Source: Bacteroidota bacterium
GTDB lineage: Bacteria > Bacteroidota > Bacteroidia > Bacteroidales > Rikenellaceae
Assembly: GCA_023413645.1 (NCBI GenBank)
Contig: JAEZPN010000064.1
Span: 1 to 28,485 of the forward strand
Length of the DNA stretch: 28,485 bases
Direction of reading: 5' to 3'
In this document: one piece after another, positions 1 to 6,200 of the stretch
Layout: each line of letters opens with the position of its first letter
Numbering within the stretch: the stretch's first letter is position 1
Program-made: the position numbers and the translations under genes
Notes under the pieces: generated by a model
What the model was told of the DNA's origin: nothing
Databases searched by the model: none
What the model saw: only the letters and a program-made list of their open reading frames with translations

Positions 1-288
1 CTCGAGGCGTTGGGCAAGGTGGAGCATAACCGCTGGGTTGTCGAGCAGCTACTATTGCGCTATCGTCCGCTGAAGATAGATGAGCAGAACGAGGCAAAGA
101 ACCCTCACCCCTACACTGCAAACACCATAAAGAATATGCTAAAGAGCAAGTATGCCCACCTCGACATCTGCTCTAACGATAAGCTCAAGGAGATAGACCC
201 CGACATCGTAGAACTCGACAAAGTATTGGTCGAGGTGCTCCCCACAGCCTACAAAGAGTATTTAGAGAGTAAAACAAAGAGTAATTAA
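1..288 (+). CDS. C-terminal part of a RyR-domain protein (5' end outside window)
   Basis: The reading frame is open from base 1 and stops at 286-288, so only about 95 C-terminal residues are visible; an internal TTG at base 10 is probably not the real start. The segment begins LEALGKVEHNRWVVEQLLL, and EHNRW followed by a short helix is the usual opening of a RyR repeat (PF02026). The KYAHLDIC...LKEIDPD...LVEVLP stretch fits the second half of that domain. RyR repeats occur in eukaryotic ryanodine receptors and in many bacterial and phage proteins whose role is mostly unknown. The next gene, 19 bases downstream on the same strand, is a second and clearer RyR protein, so the two are probably co-transcribed. 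What lies N-terminal cannot be seen. Confidence 0.65.
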   Translation, partial: LEALGKVEHNRWVVEQLLLRYRPLKIDEQNEAKNPHPYTANTIKNMLKSKYAHLDICSNDKLKEIDPDIVELDKVLVEVLPTAYKEYLESKTKSN

Positions 289-307
289 CGCCCAAGAGAG
301 AACTATT

Positions 308-595
308 ATGAAAGCAAACTATACACCACAACCCGTAAATACGGAGGATATTGAACTATCTGTTGAGCTCTACTCGCTCGTAGAACAGATGGCGAAGAAT
401 GTCCACGAGGTGTGGGCAAAAAACCGCATTGAGCAGGGATGGACATGGGGCGAAGAGCGTAACGATATGCTAAAACATCACCCTTGCCTTGTGGCATATG
501 AGGAGCTCCCTGAGGAGGAGAAACTCTACGACCGCAAAACAGCCATCGAGACTCTCAAGCTGATAACTAAGTTGGGATTTCGCATCACAAAGTAG
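308..595 (+). CDS. Single-domain RyR protein, 95 aa
   Basis: The whole protein is essentially one RyR domain (PF02026). It starts YTPQPVNTEDIELSVEL, continues with LAxNVHxVWAxxRIxxGW-like residues (AKNVHEVWAKNRIEQGW), then HHPCLVAYEELPEEEKLYDR and ETLKLITKLGF, which follow the family pattern closely. No signal peptide or membrane segment is present, so it should be cytoplasmic. The start at ATG 308 follows a purine-rich stretch (AAGAGAGAA). It lies 19 bases after the preceding RyR gene. The function of free-standing bacterial RyR domains is not established; ligand binding, possibly of a nucleotide, is a reasonable guess only. Assignment to the family is firm, function unknown. Confidence 0.85.
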   Translation: MKANYTPQPVNTEDIELSVELYSLVEQMAKNVHEVWAKNRIEQGWTWGEERNDMLKHHPCLVAYEELPEEEKLYDRKTAIETLKLITKLGFRITK

Positions 596-633
596 CGAGT
601 GCTACCCTCGTGATGTGATACATACTGACGCAA

Positions 634-672
634 CAAAGTTGCACTTTAGTACTATGCTAAGGTGCAACTTTG
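634..672. terminator. Long perfect hairpin after the RyR gene pair
   Basis: CAAAGTTGCAC at 634-644 is the exact reverse complement of 662-672, and the pairing continues inward with wobble pairs to about 650/656, leaving a five-base loop. The stem is roughly 17 bp. It sits between the stop of the plus-strand RyR gene (595) and the stop of the minus-strand 54-residue ORF (710), so it may end transcription from both sides. Neither flank has a strong T tract, so this is a structural call rather than a classical terminator. Confidence 0.6.
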
Positions 673-709
673 CTTATATTGTAGATTATAACTCCTTACG
701 TTTCTATTG

Positions 710-874
710 CTACTTCTGTAGTAGTTGGTCGGGTGTTAGACGCACAACCTTGCCGTCGCGCATGACTACGAGGTCGCCATTATCTTTGCGTGTTCGCTCG
801 ATAAGGCGGCGTTGGGCAAGGAGGATGCCTGCGTCGATACGTTCTTGAAGTTCTCTTATCTCAAACTCACTCAT
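710..874 (-). CDS. Small charged protein, 54 aa, partner of the zeta-like kinase
   Basis: A short minus-strand frame starts at ATG 874 and stops at 710. It reads MSEFEIRELQERIDAGI and then a LLAQRRLIERTRK helix, VVMRDGKVVRLTPDQLL and a stop. It is rich in Arg, Glu and Asp, with a predicted amphipathic N-terminal helix and a short RDGKVV beta-hairpin-like segment. Its ATG lies inside the 3' end of the zeta-like kinase gene (8-base overlap with that stop), which implies translational coupling. Small proteins of this look beside zeta-like kinases are familiar to me from other bacteria, but I cannot name the family. An antitoxin or adaptor role is inferred from position only. It is too short for a default ORF caller. 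Confidence 0.65.
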   Translation of the reverse strand: MSEFEIRELQERIDAGILLAQRRLIERTRKDNGDLVVMRDGKVVRLTPDQLLQK

Positions 875-1439
875 AACTCAAAATCTTTTGGTAAGCTAAC
901 GGGTCGACAACCTCTTTTATTTCGCTCTTTGCGCCATACGCAATCTTTTTGACACCCTCGGCAGTCGAGTTGTCGTAGATTACCCAATAGTCGCAAATGG
1001 GGATGTAGAGCGAGGTGAGGTTGCGCATGCTGCTCTCATAGCGTCGACAAATGGTGTTTGTCGGGATGTTGTGACCTCCGAGACTTACACGCTTTGCCAC
1101 GCGTTGAATAGCCTGCTCGGGCGTGGGCAACCAAAAGTATAGTAACGATACGAAGTAACCACGCTCGTGTGCGCGGTCGATGAACTTCTGATATGTACGT
1201 GTTGATAGTGTCGTCTCGAATGCGAAGTCTGAACCCTCCTCCAAGAGGTCATTGATGCGGCGTAGCATGAGGCGTCCCGCCTCGATAGCCATGCTGTCGG
1301 GATTGAATGGTGATAGTCCGCGAGCAATCTCGTCGGCATTCACAAACTCGTGACAGTGCAACAACTCGGGTAACATAGTGTAGGATGCCGTAGTCTTGCC
1401 AGCACCGTTACAACCCGCTATGATATAGAGCTTCTGCAT
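867..1439 (-). CDS. Zeta-toxin-like P-loop kinase, 190 aa
   Basis: The protein opens MQKLYIIAGCNGAGKTTASY, a Walker A loop (GCNGAGKT, residues about 9-16). It continues with NADEIARGLSPFNP and FAFETTLSTRTY, the substrate-side motifs seen in zeta toxin / zeta-like ATPases (PF06414), and a C-terminal region with ICRRYESS. Classical zeta toxins phosphorylate UDP-N-acetylglucosamine and poison wall synthesis; many chromosomal homologues have unproven substrates. The start at ATG 1439 is preferred over one at 1463 because a strong promoter -7 element (1461-1468) covers the latter. The gene overlaps a downstream 54-residue ORF by 8 bases. No epsilon-like antitoxin precedes it, so toxicity is not assured. 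Confidence 0.8.
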   Translation of the reverse strand: MQKLYIIAGCNGAGKTTASYTMLPELLHCHEFVNADEIARGLSPFNPDSMAIEAGRLMLRRINDLLEEGSDFAFETTLSTRTYQKFIDRAHERGYFVSLLYFWLPTPEQAIQRVAKRVSLGGHNIPTNTICRRYESSMRNLTSLYIPICDYWVIYDNSTAEGVKKIAYGAKSEIKEVVDPLAYQKILSYE

Positions 1440-1460
1440 AATAATATTTATTCGCTTTCG

Positions 1461-1492
1461 CAAATATACATTTTTTTAACGTAACAACCAAA
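1461..1492 (-). promoter_or_regulatory. Promoter of the zeta-like kinase operon
   Basis: Read on the minus strand, TATATTTG (1461-1468) matches the Bacteroidota -7 consensus TAnnTTTG, and TTTG (1489-1492) lies exactly 20 bases upstream as the -33 element. The predicted transcript would start about 15 bases before ATG 1439, which fixes the gene start. Confidence 0.7.
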
Positions 1493-1516
1493 TATATGCC
1501 ACGTTTTTAATGGCTA

Positions 1517-2428
1517 CTACCTACTATGCTCTGCTATGTACGCAAATATCGCATCGAGGTCGTTGGGGTTAAACCATGCCGTCTCGGCATCACGCCTAAA
1601 CCATGTTAGCTGGCGCTTGGCATAGCGGCGCGAGTTGCGCTTAACAAGCTCGACAGCCTCCTCGAAGGTGCAGTTGCCATCGAAGTATTCGAACAGCTCT
1701 CGGTAGCCCACCGTCTGCAAAGCGTTAAGGTGGCGTTTGGGATATACCGTGCGAGCCTCAGCCTCCAAGCCCTCCTCGACCATCATATCGACACGTCGGT
1801 TGATGCGGTCGTAGAGAACATCGCGAGGCATATCCGTACCTATCTTTATAATACGGAATGGGCGCTCCGCCCTCTCACCCTTGCGTTGCTCCGAGTAGGG
1901 ACGTCCCGTTGCGAGGCACACCTCCAACGCACGCATAACGCGCGCAGGGTTACACAAGTCCACCTCCTCGGCATACTTCGGGTCGAGCGTGCGCAATTCT
2001 GCGACAAGGCTCTCTAAGCCCTCGTTCTCCAATCGCTGTTTCAGATCCTCACGAAGTGCTGGGTCGGCATCGGGGAGGTCGTCCATACCCTCGCACAACG
2101 CCTGCACATAGAGTCCAGAACCTCCCACCGCCACGACATACTCACTCTCCTTGAAGAGCTTGTCGAGCAGTGCAAGGGCCTCGGTCTCATATTTTCCGCA
2201 GTTGAAGTCCTCCTCCACCTCCCTATCGGCAATGAAGTAGTGCTTCGCCGCAGCAAGCTCCTCACGAGTGGGTTGTGCCGTACCTATGGGCATGCCACGA
2301 AACACCTGGCGCGAGTCGGTGGATATGATAGGGGCATGAAGATGCGTTGCGAGCTTCACCGCCAGGGCACTCTTACCCGAGCCTGTGGGGCCCACAACCA
2401 CAACCAACGTACCGCGTTTAGAACTCAT
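1517..2428 (-). CDS. miaA: tRNA dimethylallyltransferase MiaA
   Basis: MiaA transfers a dimethylallyl group from DMAPP to N6 of A37 in tRNAs reading UNN codons, improving decoding accuracy. The P-loop VVGPTGSGKSALA lies at the N-terminus, followed by ISTDSRQVFRGMPIGTAQP, the family signature for substrate binding, then GGSGLYVQAL, NPARVMRALEV, GRPYSEQR and the C-terminal TVGYRELFEYF and KRQLTWFRRD motifs. Length (303 aa from ATG 2428) is typical. Two further in-frame ATGs at 2440 and 2449 are possible starts. The start overlaps the stop of the upstream gene (2418), suggesting coupled translation in a two-gene operon. Confidence 0.96.
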   Translation of the reverse strand: MSSKRGTLVVVVGPTGSGKSALAVKLATHLHAPIISTDSRQVFRGMPIGTAQPTREELAAAKHYFIADREVEEDFNCGKYETEALALLDKLFKESEYVVAVGGSGLYVQALCEGMDDLPDADPALREDLKQRLENEGLESLVAELRTLDPKYAEEVDLCNPARVMRALEVCLATGRPYSEQRKGERAERPFRIIKIGTDMPRDVLYDRINRRVDMMVEEGLEAEARTVYPKRHLNALQTVGYRELFEYFDGNCTFEEAVELVKRNSRRYAKRQLTWFRRDAETAWFNPNDLDAIFAYIAEHSR

Positions 2429-2924
2429 CGTCGTAGCCATCGTCGCCATCGAACTCGTTGTAGTCGCCCATCATCTCCTCGAAGATAGAGCCACACTCCT
2501 CGTTAGCCTCGGGGTCATACTGGTCGGGGGCTGGGGCATGCTCGAATGCTACACGTGGGTACTCTAAGCCCTCCTGAGGGCGCTGCATATCCAACAACTC
2601 GAGGTAGAACGAGCGGTTGTTCATCATGTCGAAGGTGTAGATAAGGCGGTCGTGGAAGGTGTTGTTCACCTCCATGAGCATCACGTTCTCCATGCAACGT
2701 GGCACACCTGGGATGTCGTCACCGAGGTCAATCTCCGAGAACTCCTCCACGGGGCGCCACTCGGCATCCGACTTGAAGATAGATACCATGCAGTCGTCAT
2801 AGTGCAATGCCTTGAGTAGGAATCGACTGAAGTCTGCGAGTGTCATATCGGGATAGACCTCGAAGTCGCGCACGAAGTTATCGCTCTCGTCGCTGAGCAT
2901 GCGGTATTTGAAAACAATATTCAT
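2418..2924 (-). CDS. pRiA4b ORF-3 / IS1096 passenger family protein, 168 aa
   Basis: The start MNIVFKYRMLSDESDNFVRDFEV and the later DDCMVSIFKSDAEW and RLIYTFDMMNNRSFYLEL segments match the alpha/beta domain family named after plasmid pRiA4b ORF-3 (PF07929). This family was first seen as a passenger in transposon IS1096 but is mostly chromosomal in Bacteroidota. The C-terminal 35 residues are very acidic (EEMMGDYNEFDGDDGYDDEF) and probably disordered. There is no signal peptide or membrane segment. Its 3' end overlaps miaA, so the two form an operon, though a functional link to tRNA modification is unknown. No transposase or inverted repeats flank it here, so it is not evidence of a mobile element. 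Confidence 0.8.
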   Translation of the reverse strand: MNIVFKYRMLSDESDNFVRDFEVYPDMTLADFSRFLLKALHYDDCMVSIFKSDAEWRPVEEFSEIDLGDDIPGVPRCMENVMLMEVNNTFHDRLIYTFDMMNNRSFYLELLDMQRPQEGLEYPRVAFEHAPAPDQYDPEANEECGSIFEEMMGDYNEFDGDDGYDDEF

Positions 2925-2946
2925 AACTCTGTTGTTTTATCACTCA

Positions 2947-2954
2947 CAAATGTA
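2947..2954 (-). promoter_or_regulatory. Probable promoter -7 element for the pRiA4-family gene and miaA
   Basis: On the minus strand TACATTTG matches TAnnTTTG, 23 bases before ATG 2924. No TTTG is seen at the ideal upstream distance, so only the -7 box is called. Confidence 0.5.
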
Positions 2955-3019
2955 GCAATAATTTGCGAAACCGCCATCGAAAGTGGCGATTATTTTATGC
3001 TCAGCCTAACATCGACAAT

Positions 3020-3047
3020 GTCATGCTGAGCGAAGTCGAAGCATCTC
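3020..3047 (+). repeat. Dispersed-repeat-like sequence GTCATGCTGAGCGAAGTCGA...
   Basis: The stretch from 3020 to 3047 reads GTCATGCTGAGCGAAGTCGA followed by AGCATCTC. It closely resembles a short sequence that recurs between genes in many unrelated bacterial genomes. GCTGAGC at its start can pair with GCTCAGC about 20 bases upstream. It lies in the spacer upstream of the rho promoter. Only one full copy is in this window; a partial echo (ATCATGCTGCGAAG) follows near 3066-3079. Confidence 0.5.
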
Positions 3048-3097
3048 CTCGCTGACTATATGCTATCATGCTGCGAAGTAAAAAAATCACATTACGC

Positions 3098-3128
3098 TTG
3101 CGCCATTCAAATAAAAGCACTATATTTG
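3098..3128 (+). promoter_or_regulatory. Promoter of rho
   Basis: TATATTTG at 3121-3128 matches the -7 consensus and TTG at 3098-3100 sits 20 bases upstream. The transcript would carry a leader of about 70 bases before ATG 3205. Confidence 0.65.
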
Positions 3129-3204
3129 CACTACTCATTTCGAGTATTTGTTCATCCCCCGCAAGACTCATCGTCGGGTTTCGGATTATAATCAAACACT
3201 ATAT

Positions 3205-4890
3205 ATGCAGGATTTAACAGCACTGGAGGGTAAAACCATTGTCGAATTGCGCGAGATTGCAAAGGTCTTGGGCATAACACCCTCAAACATGAAAAAGGGC
3301 GAGCTCATAAACAAGATTGTGGAGGTTACAACAACCGAGCCCACAGCCCCCGCAACGGAGCCCGCGTATGCCCCCAAGCGTGGTCGCCGCCCCCGCATGA
3401 ATAGCGTAAAGGTGGGCACATCGCCCCAACCACGCCACGAGGTAGCAGTAGAGGATGCTCCCACCGAGGTTCCATCCGTGGAGGAGGTCGCAGAGACACC
3501 CGCACAGCCTGCCGAGGAGGCTACACCCGCGCCCGCACCCAAGCGCCGTGGCCGCAAGCCAAAGTGGCAGAAACAGCAGGCAGAACCCACACCCGAGCCA
3601 CAGCCCACAGAGGAGCTAAGCACCGACGTAGATAACGAGGAGGCACTCCCCATCGAGCACATATCGCTTCAGGACATCATCGCCGAGGATGACGACGACG
3701 TGTTGAATGGCGACGTACTCTTCGACGACGAGGAGAGCGACGAGGAGAGCGAGGACATCACCAAGGATGACTTCACCGCGACAATCGAGGGTGAGGGTGT
3801 ATTGGAGGTTATGCCCGACGGCTACGGCTTCCTACGCTCTGCCGACTACAACTATCTCAACTCTCCCGACGACATCTACGTATCGCCATCGCAGATTAAG
3901 CTCTTTGGTCTCAAGGCTGGCGACACCGTATATGGCACTATACGCCCACCCAAGGAGGGCGAGAAGTACTTCCCCCTCGTACACGTGGAGCTCATCAACG
4001 GTCTCAAGCCCGACATCGTGCGCGACCGTCAGCAGTTTGAGTACCTCACACCCCTATTCCCATCGGAGAAGTTCAGCCTCACGGGTAACGGCCATAACAC
4101 AAAGTCGAACCGCATTATCGACCTCTTCGCCCCCATAGGCAAGGGTCAGCGCGCACTTATCGTGGCACAGCCCAAGACAGGTAAGACAATGTTGCTGCAG
4201 TCAATAGCCAACGCCATTGCCGACAACCACCCCGAGGTATATATGATAGTATTGCTCATCGACGAGCGCCCCGAGGAGGTTACCGAGATGGCACGCCACG
4301 TCAAAGCCGAGGTTGTGGCATCCACCTTCGACGAGCAGGCTTCGCGCCACGTTAAGGTTGCAGAGATGGTACTCGAGAAGGCAAAGCGCATGGTTGAGTG
4401 TGGCCACGACGTAGTCATCTTCCTCGACTCTATCACACGTCTCGCCCGCGCCTACAACTCCGTGCAGCCCGCATCGGGCAAGGTGCTCTCGGGAGGTGTC
4501 GATGCCAACGCACTACACAAGCCCAAGCGCTTCTTCGGTGCAGCACGTAACACCGAGGAGAAGGGCTCACTCACCATCATCGCCACAGCCCTTATCGACA
4601 CAGGCTCGAAGATGGACGAGGTTATTTTCGAGGAGTTCAAGGGTACGGGCAACATGGAGCTTCAGCTCGACCGCAAGCTTGCGAACAAGCGTATCTATCC
4701 CGCTGTCGACGTCATCGCATCGGGCACACGCCGCGAGGACTTGCTCCTCACGCAGAGCGTTATGCAGCGCACATGGATATTGCGCAAGCACCTCTCGGAT
4801 ATGACTACGGTAGAGGCTATGGAGTTCTTGCAGAAGCAGATGAACCTCACGCGCGACAACGAGGAGTTCCTCGCAACGATGAACCAGTAA
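3205..4890 (+). CDS. rho: Transcription termination factor Rho with long disordered insertion
   Basis: Rho is the hexameric RNA-dependent ATPase that ends transcription. From ATG 3205 the protein has 561 residues. A Rho_N helix domain (about 1-45, LTALEGKTIVELREIAKVLG) comes first. Then comes a low-complexity Pro/Glu/Ala insertion (about 45-190) with basic patches RGRRPR and RRGRKPKW and a very acidic end. The cold-shock RNA-binding domain follows (about 195-270, GEGVLEVMPDGYGFLRS), then the ATPase with Walker A PKTGKT (about 323-328), Walker B VVIFLDSITRLARAYN, Q-loop KPKRFFGAARN and R-loop GTGNMELQLDRKLANKRIYP. The insertion is characteristic of Bacteroidota. An upstream in-frame TTG at 3148 is less likely as start. 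Confidence 0.97.
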   Translation: MQDLTALEGKTIVELREIAKVLGITPSNMKKGELINKIVEVTTTEPTAPATEPAYAPKRGRRPRMNSVKVGTSPQPRHEVAVEDAPTEVPSVEEVAETPAQPAEEATPAPAPKRRGRKPKWQKQQAEPTPEPQPTEELSTDVDNEEALPIEHISLQDIIAEDDDDVLNGDVLFDDEESDEESEDITKDDFTATIEGEGVLEVMPDGYGFLRSADYNYLNSPDDIYVSPSQIKLFGLKAGDTVYGTIRPPKEGEKYFPLVHVELINGLKPDIVRDRQQFEYLTPLFPSEKFSLTGNGHNTKSNRIIDLFAPIGKGQRALIVAQPKTGKTMLLQSIANAIADNHPEVYMIVLLIDERPEEVTEMARHVKAEVVASTFDEQASRHVKVAEMVLEKAKRMVECGHDVVIFLDSITRLARAYNSVQPASGKVLSGGVDANALHKPKRFFGAARNTEEKGSLTIIATALIDTGSKMDEVIFEEFKGTGNMELQLDRKLANKRIYPAVDVIASGTRREDLLLTQSVMQRTWILRKHLSDMTTVEAMEFLQKQMNLTRDNEEFLATMNQ

Positions 4891-4923
4891 TTTCTTGTGA
4901 TAGCGGTGCATCTGCTGCCGGTT

Positions 4924-4999
4924 AGGGAATTTAGGGAGTTTAGGGAGTTTGGGGAGTCGTCCTTAATCTCCTTAATTTCCTTAAACTCCTTAGTTTCCT
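4924..4999 (+). terminator. Nonamer-repeat stem in the rho 3' untranslated region
   Basis: Three tandem units of TTTAGGGAG type (about 4930-4956) are followed, after a short turn near TCGT, by several CTCCTTAAT/TTCCTTAAA-type units to 4999. In plus-strand RNA these pair over about 30 positions with G-U wobbles; in minus-strand RNA the same positions become A-C mismatches. The structure therefore favours the rho transcript and may protect or end its 3' end. The repeat register also allows slipped pairings. Confidence 0.55.
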
Positions 5000-5015
5000 T
5001 TGTGGTGCTGACATG

Positions 5016-5061
5016 AAAAAACCCCGGATGGGTAGTACTAAAGCGTACGTCCCATTCGGGG
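5016..5061 (-). terminator. Terminator-like hairpin of the histidine-kinase transcript
   Basis: On the minus strand CCCCGAATGGG (5051-5061) pairs with CCCATCCGGGG (5022-5032), with one G-T pair, and is followed by a run of six or more T (5016-5021). The loop contains GTAC, six bases, GTAC, which can extend the stem. It begins 41 bases after the kinase stop codon. The hairpin after the M49 peptidase (22961-23003) has the same design. Confidence 0.75.
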
Positions 5062-5102
5062 CATTGATTGAAGCGCCGCAGCTGCGCCGCTATCACAAGA
5101 AA

Positions 5103-6200
5103 TTACACTTTGGGAAGTGTAAATGTAAACTCCAAACCTCCCACCTTGCGGTTTGCAACCTTGATGTCGCCACCATGGAAGAGCACGGCATTCTTAACGA
5201 TAGAGAGACCAAGACCCGTGCCACCGAGCTTACGCGAACGACCCTTATCTATGCGGTAGAAGCGCTCGAAGATGTGACCGATATGGTCGTTATCCACGCC
5301 GATGCCGTTATCGTAGAAAAGAATGGTATACATCTTATCATCCTCGGTGCAGCGCACGAAGATATCGCGACCACCCGAGTATGCAATAGCGTTATCGGTG
5401 AGGTTCTTAAATATAGACATAAGGAGCGTAGAGTTACCAAACACCTGCATAGGTGCTGGGAGGTCTACATTCATGCGCATACGCTTATCGTCGGGCAATA
5501 GTGCCACCTCGGATGCTATCTCGTCAACAATAGCGCGCAAGTCGACGCTCTCGCACTCGATACGGCTGCTACCATCCGCCAGACGCGTAATGGTAGATAC
5601 GTCGTTAAGCAACTGCGTAAGACGCTGGCAGTGGGCATAGCACTTTGCGATGAAGGCATCACGCTCCTCGGCAGTCATATCCTTTGCCGTTGTCATGGTC
5701 TCGAGGTAGCCCTGAATAGCTGCCACGGGGGTCTTGAGCTCGTGGTTGATATTATTGGTGAGCTGGCGCTTGATGCGCAACTTCTCCTGATGCTCATGTA
5801 GGGCATTGTCGTGCTCACGCTGTATGTCGTTCGACGCCTCGCGCAAGCGACCATAGAGGGCGATGATATGGCGAGCGATGTCACCGAGCTCATCGTCTGC
5901 GAACTGGGGCATAGACTCAATGTCTGCGCCATTCTCCATAGCCGTCACCGCGCGGTCGAGACTACGCAAGTTGCGGCTCATGCGCATAGCGAGCATAAGG
6001 GCAATGACGATAGAGACAACCGCAACACCGATGATAGTGAAAAATATGCTCTCATCTAGTGTGTTGACACTCTGGTTGTGGCTCAACATCGAGAAGTGGT
6101 AGGTGATAAAACCACCAATAAGCAAGGTGATAAGTATCGCCAAAAGGAGGTACATGCCTCCGCGGTAGCTGAAAATCTTATATTTTGAATCCATAGCCAT
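5103..6200 (-). CDS. Sensor histidine kinase, PhoR-like, 365 aa
   Basis: Two membrane helices (about 16-36 and 52-73) are separated by only about 15 residues, so there is no real periplasmic sensor domain. A HAMP-like linker follows, then the H-box NNINHELKTPVAAIQGY with the phospho-accepting His at about 153, the N-box KNLTDNAIAYS, DNGIGV, the F-box IFERFYRID and GTGLGLSIVKNAV. It should autophosphorylate and pass the phosphate to the regulator encoded just upstream, with which it overlaps by 23 bases. The divergent neighbour is a phosphate transporter, so phosphate sensing is a good guess. No PAS domain is visible, unlike canonical PhoR. A second start at ATG 6194 is possible. Confidence 0.9.
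   Translation of the reverse strand: MAMDSKYKIFSYRGGMYLLLAILITLLIGGFITYHFSMLSHNQSVNTLDESIFFTIIGVAVVSIVIALMLAMRMSRNLRSLDRAVTAMENGADIESMPQFADDELGDIARHIIALYGRLREASNDIQREHDNALHEHQEKLRIKRQLTNNINHELKTPVAAIQGYLETMTTAKDMTAEERDAFIAKCYAHCQRLTQLLNDVSTITRLADGSSRIECESVDLRAIVDEIASEVALLPDDKRMRMNVDLPAPMQVFGNSTLLMSIFKNLTDNAIAYSGGRDIFVRCTEDDKMYTILFYDNGIGVDNDHIGHIFERFYRIDKGRSRKLGGTGLGLSIVKNAVLFHGGDIKVANRKVGGLEFTFTLPKV

Larger units (their letters stand above)
4888..5105. repeat. Inverted-repeat element spanning the rho / histidine-kinase convergent junction
   Basis: TAATTTCTTGTGATAGCGG begins at 4888, and the same 19 bases occur inverted ending at 5105. The similarity continues imperfectly for about 10 more bases on each side, so the intergenic region is bounded by near-identical terminal inverted repeats. 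The first TAA is the rho stop codon and the inverted TAA is the kinase stop codon. Inside are two further structures, a nonamer inverted repeat (4924-4999) and a terminator-like hairpin (5016-5061). A related end sequence follows the M49 peptidase stop near 23049. The layout looks like a MITE-type or REP-like element, but no target duplication can be shown. Confidence 0.6.

Noticed and set aside
615..848. Plus-strand ORF of 77 aa after the RyR genes
   Set aside because: It contains the long hairpin and lies antisense to the better-supported 54-residue ORF.
1440..1463. Upstream start of the zeta-like kinase (MRKRINII extension)
   Set aside because: The start would lie within the -7 promoter element; ATG 1439 gives the normal family N-terminus.
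2418..2924. IS1096-type mobile element, from the family name of the passenger protein
   Set aside because: No transposase, terminal repeats or target duplication nearby; the family is usually chromosomal in this phylum.
3148..3204. TTG-initiated N-terminal extension of Rho
   Set aside because: It starts about 20 bases after the -7 box, has no family similarity, and the ATG at 3205 gives the expected Rho_N start.
4921..4999. CRISPR-like array, from regularly spaced short repeats
   Set aside because: Units are nine bases with no spacers and no cas genes; the arrangement is a tandem/inverted stem.
4695..5096. Minus-strand ORF of 133 aa with KEFKEIKEIK and NSLNSLNSL repeats
   Set aside because: It is the translation of the nonamer inverted repeat and of rho antisense; no conserved domain, and the composition comes from the DNA repeat.
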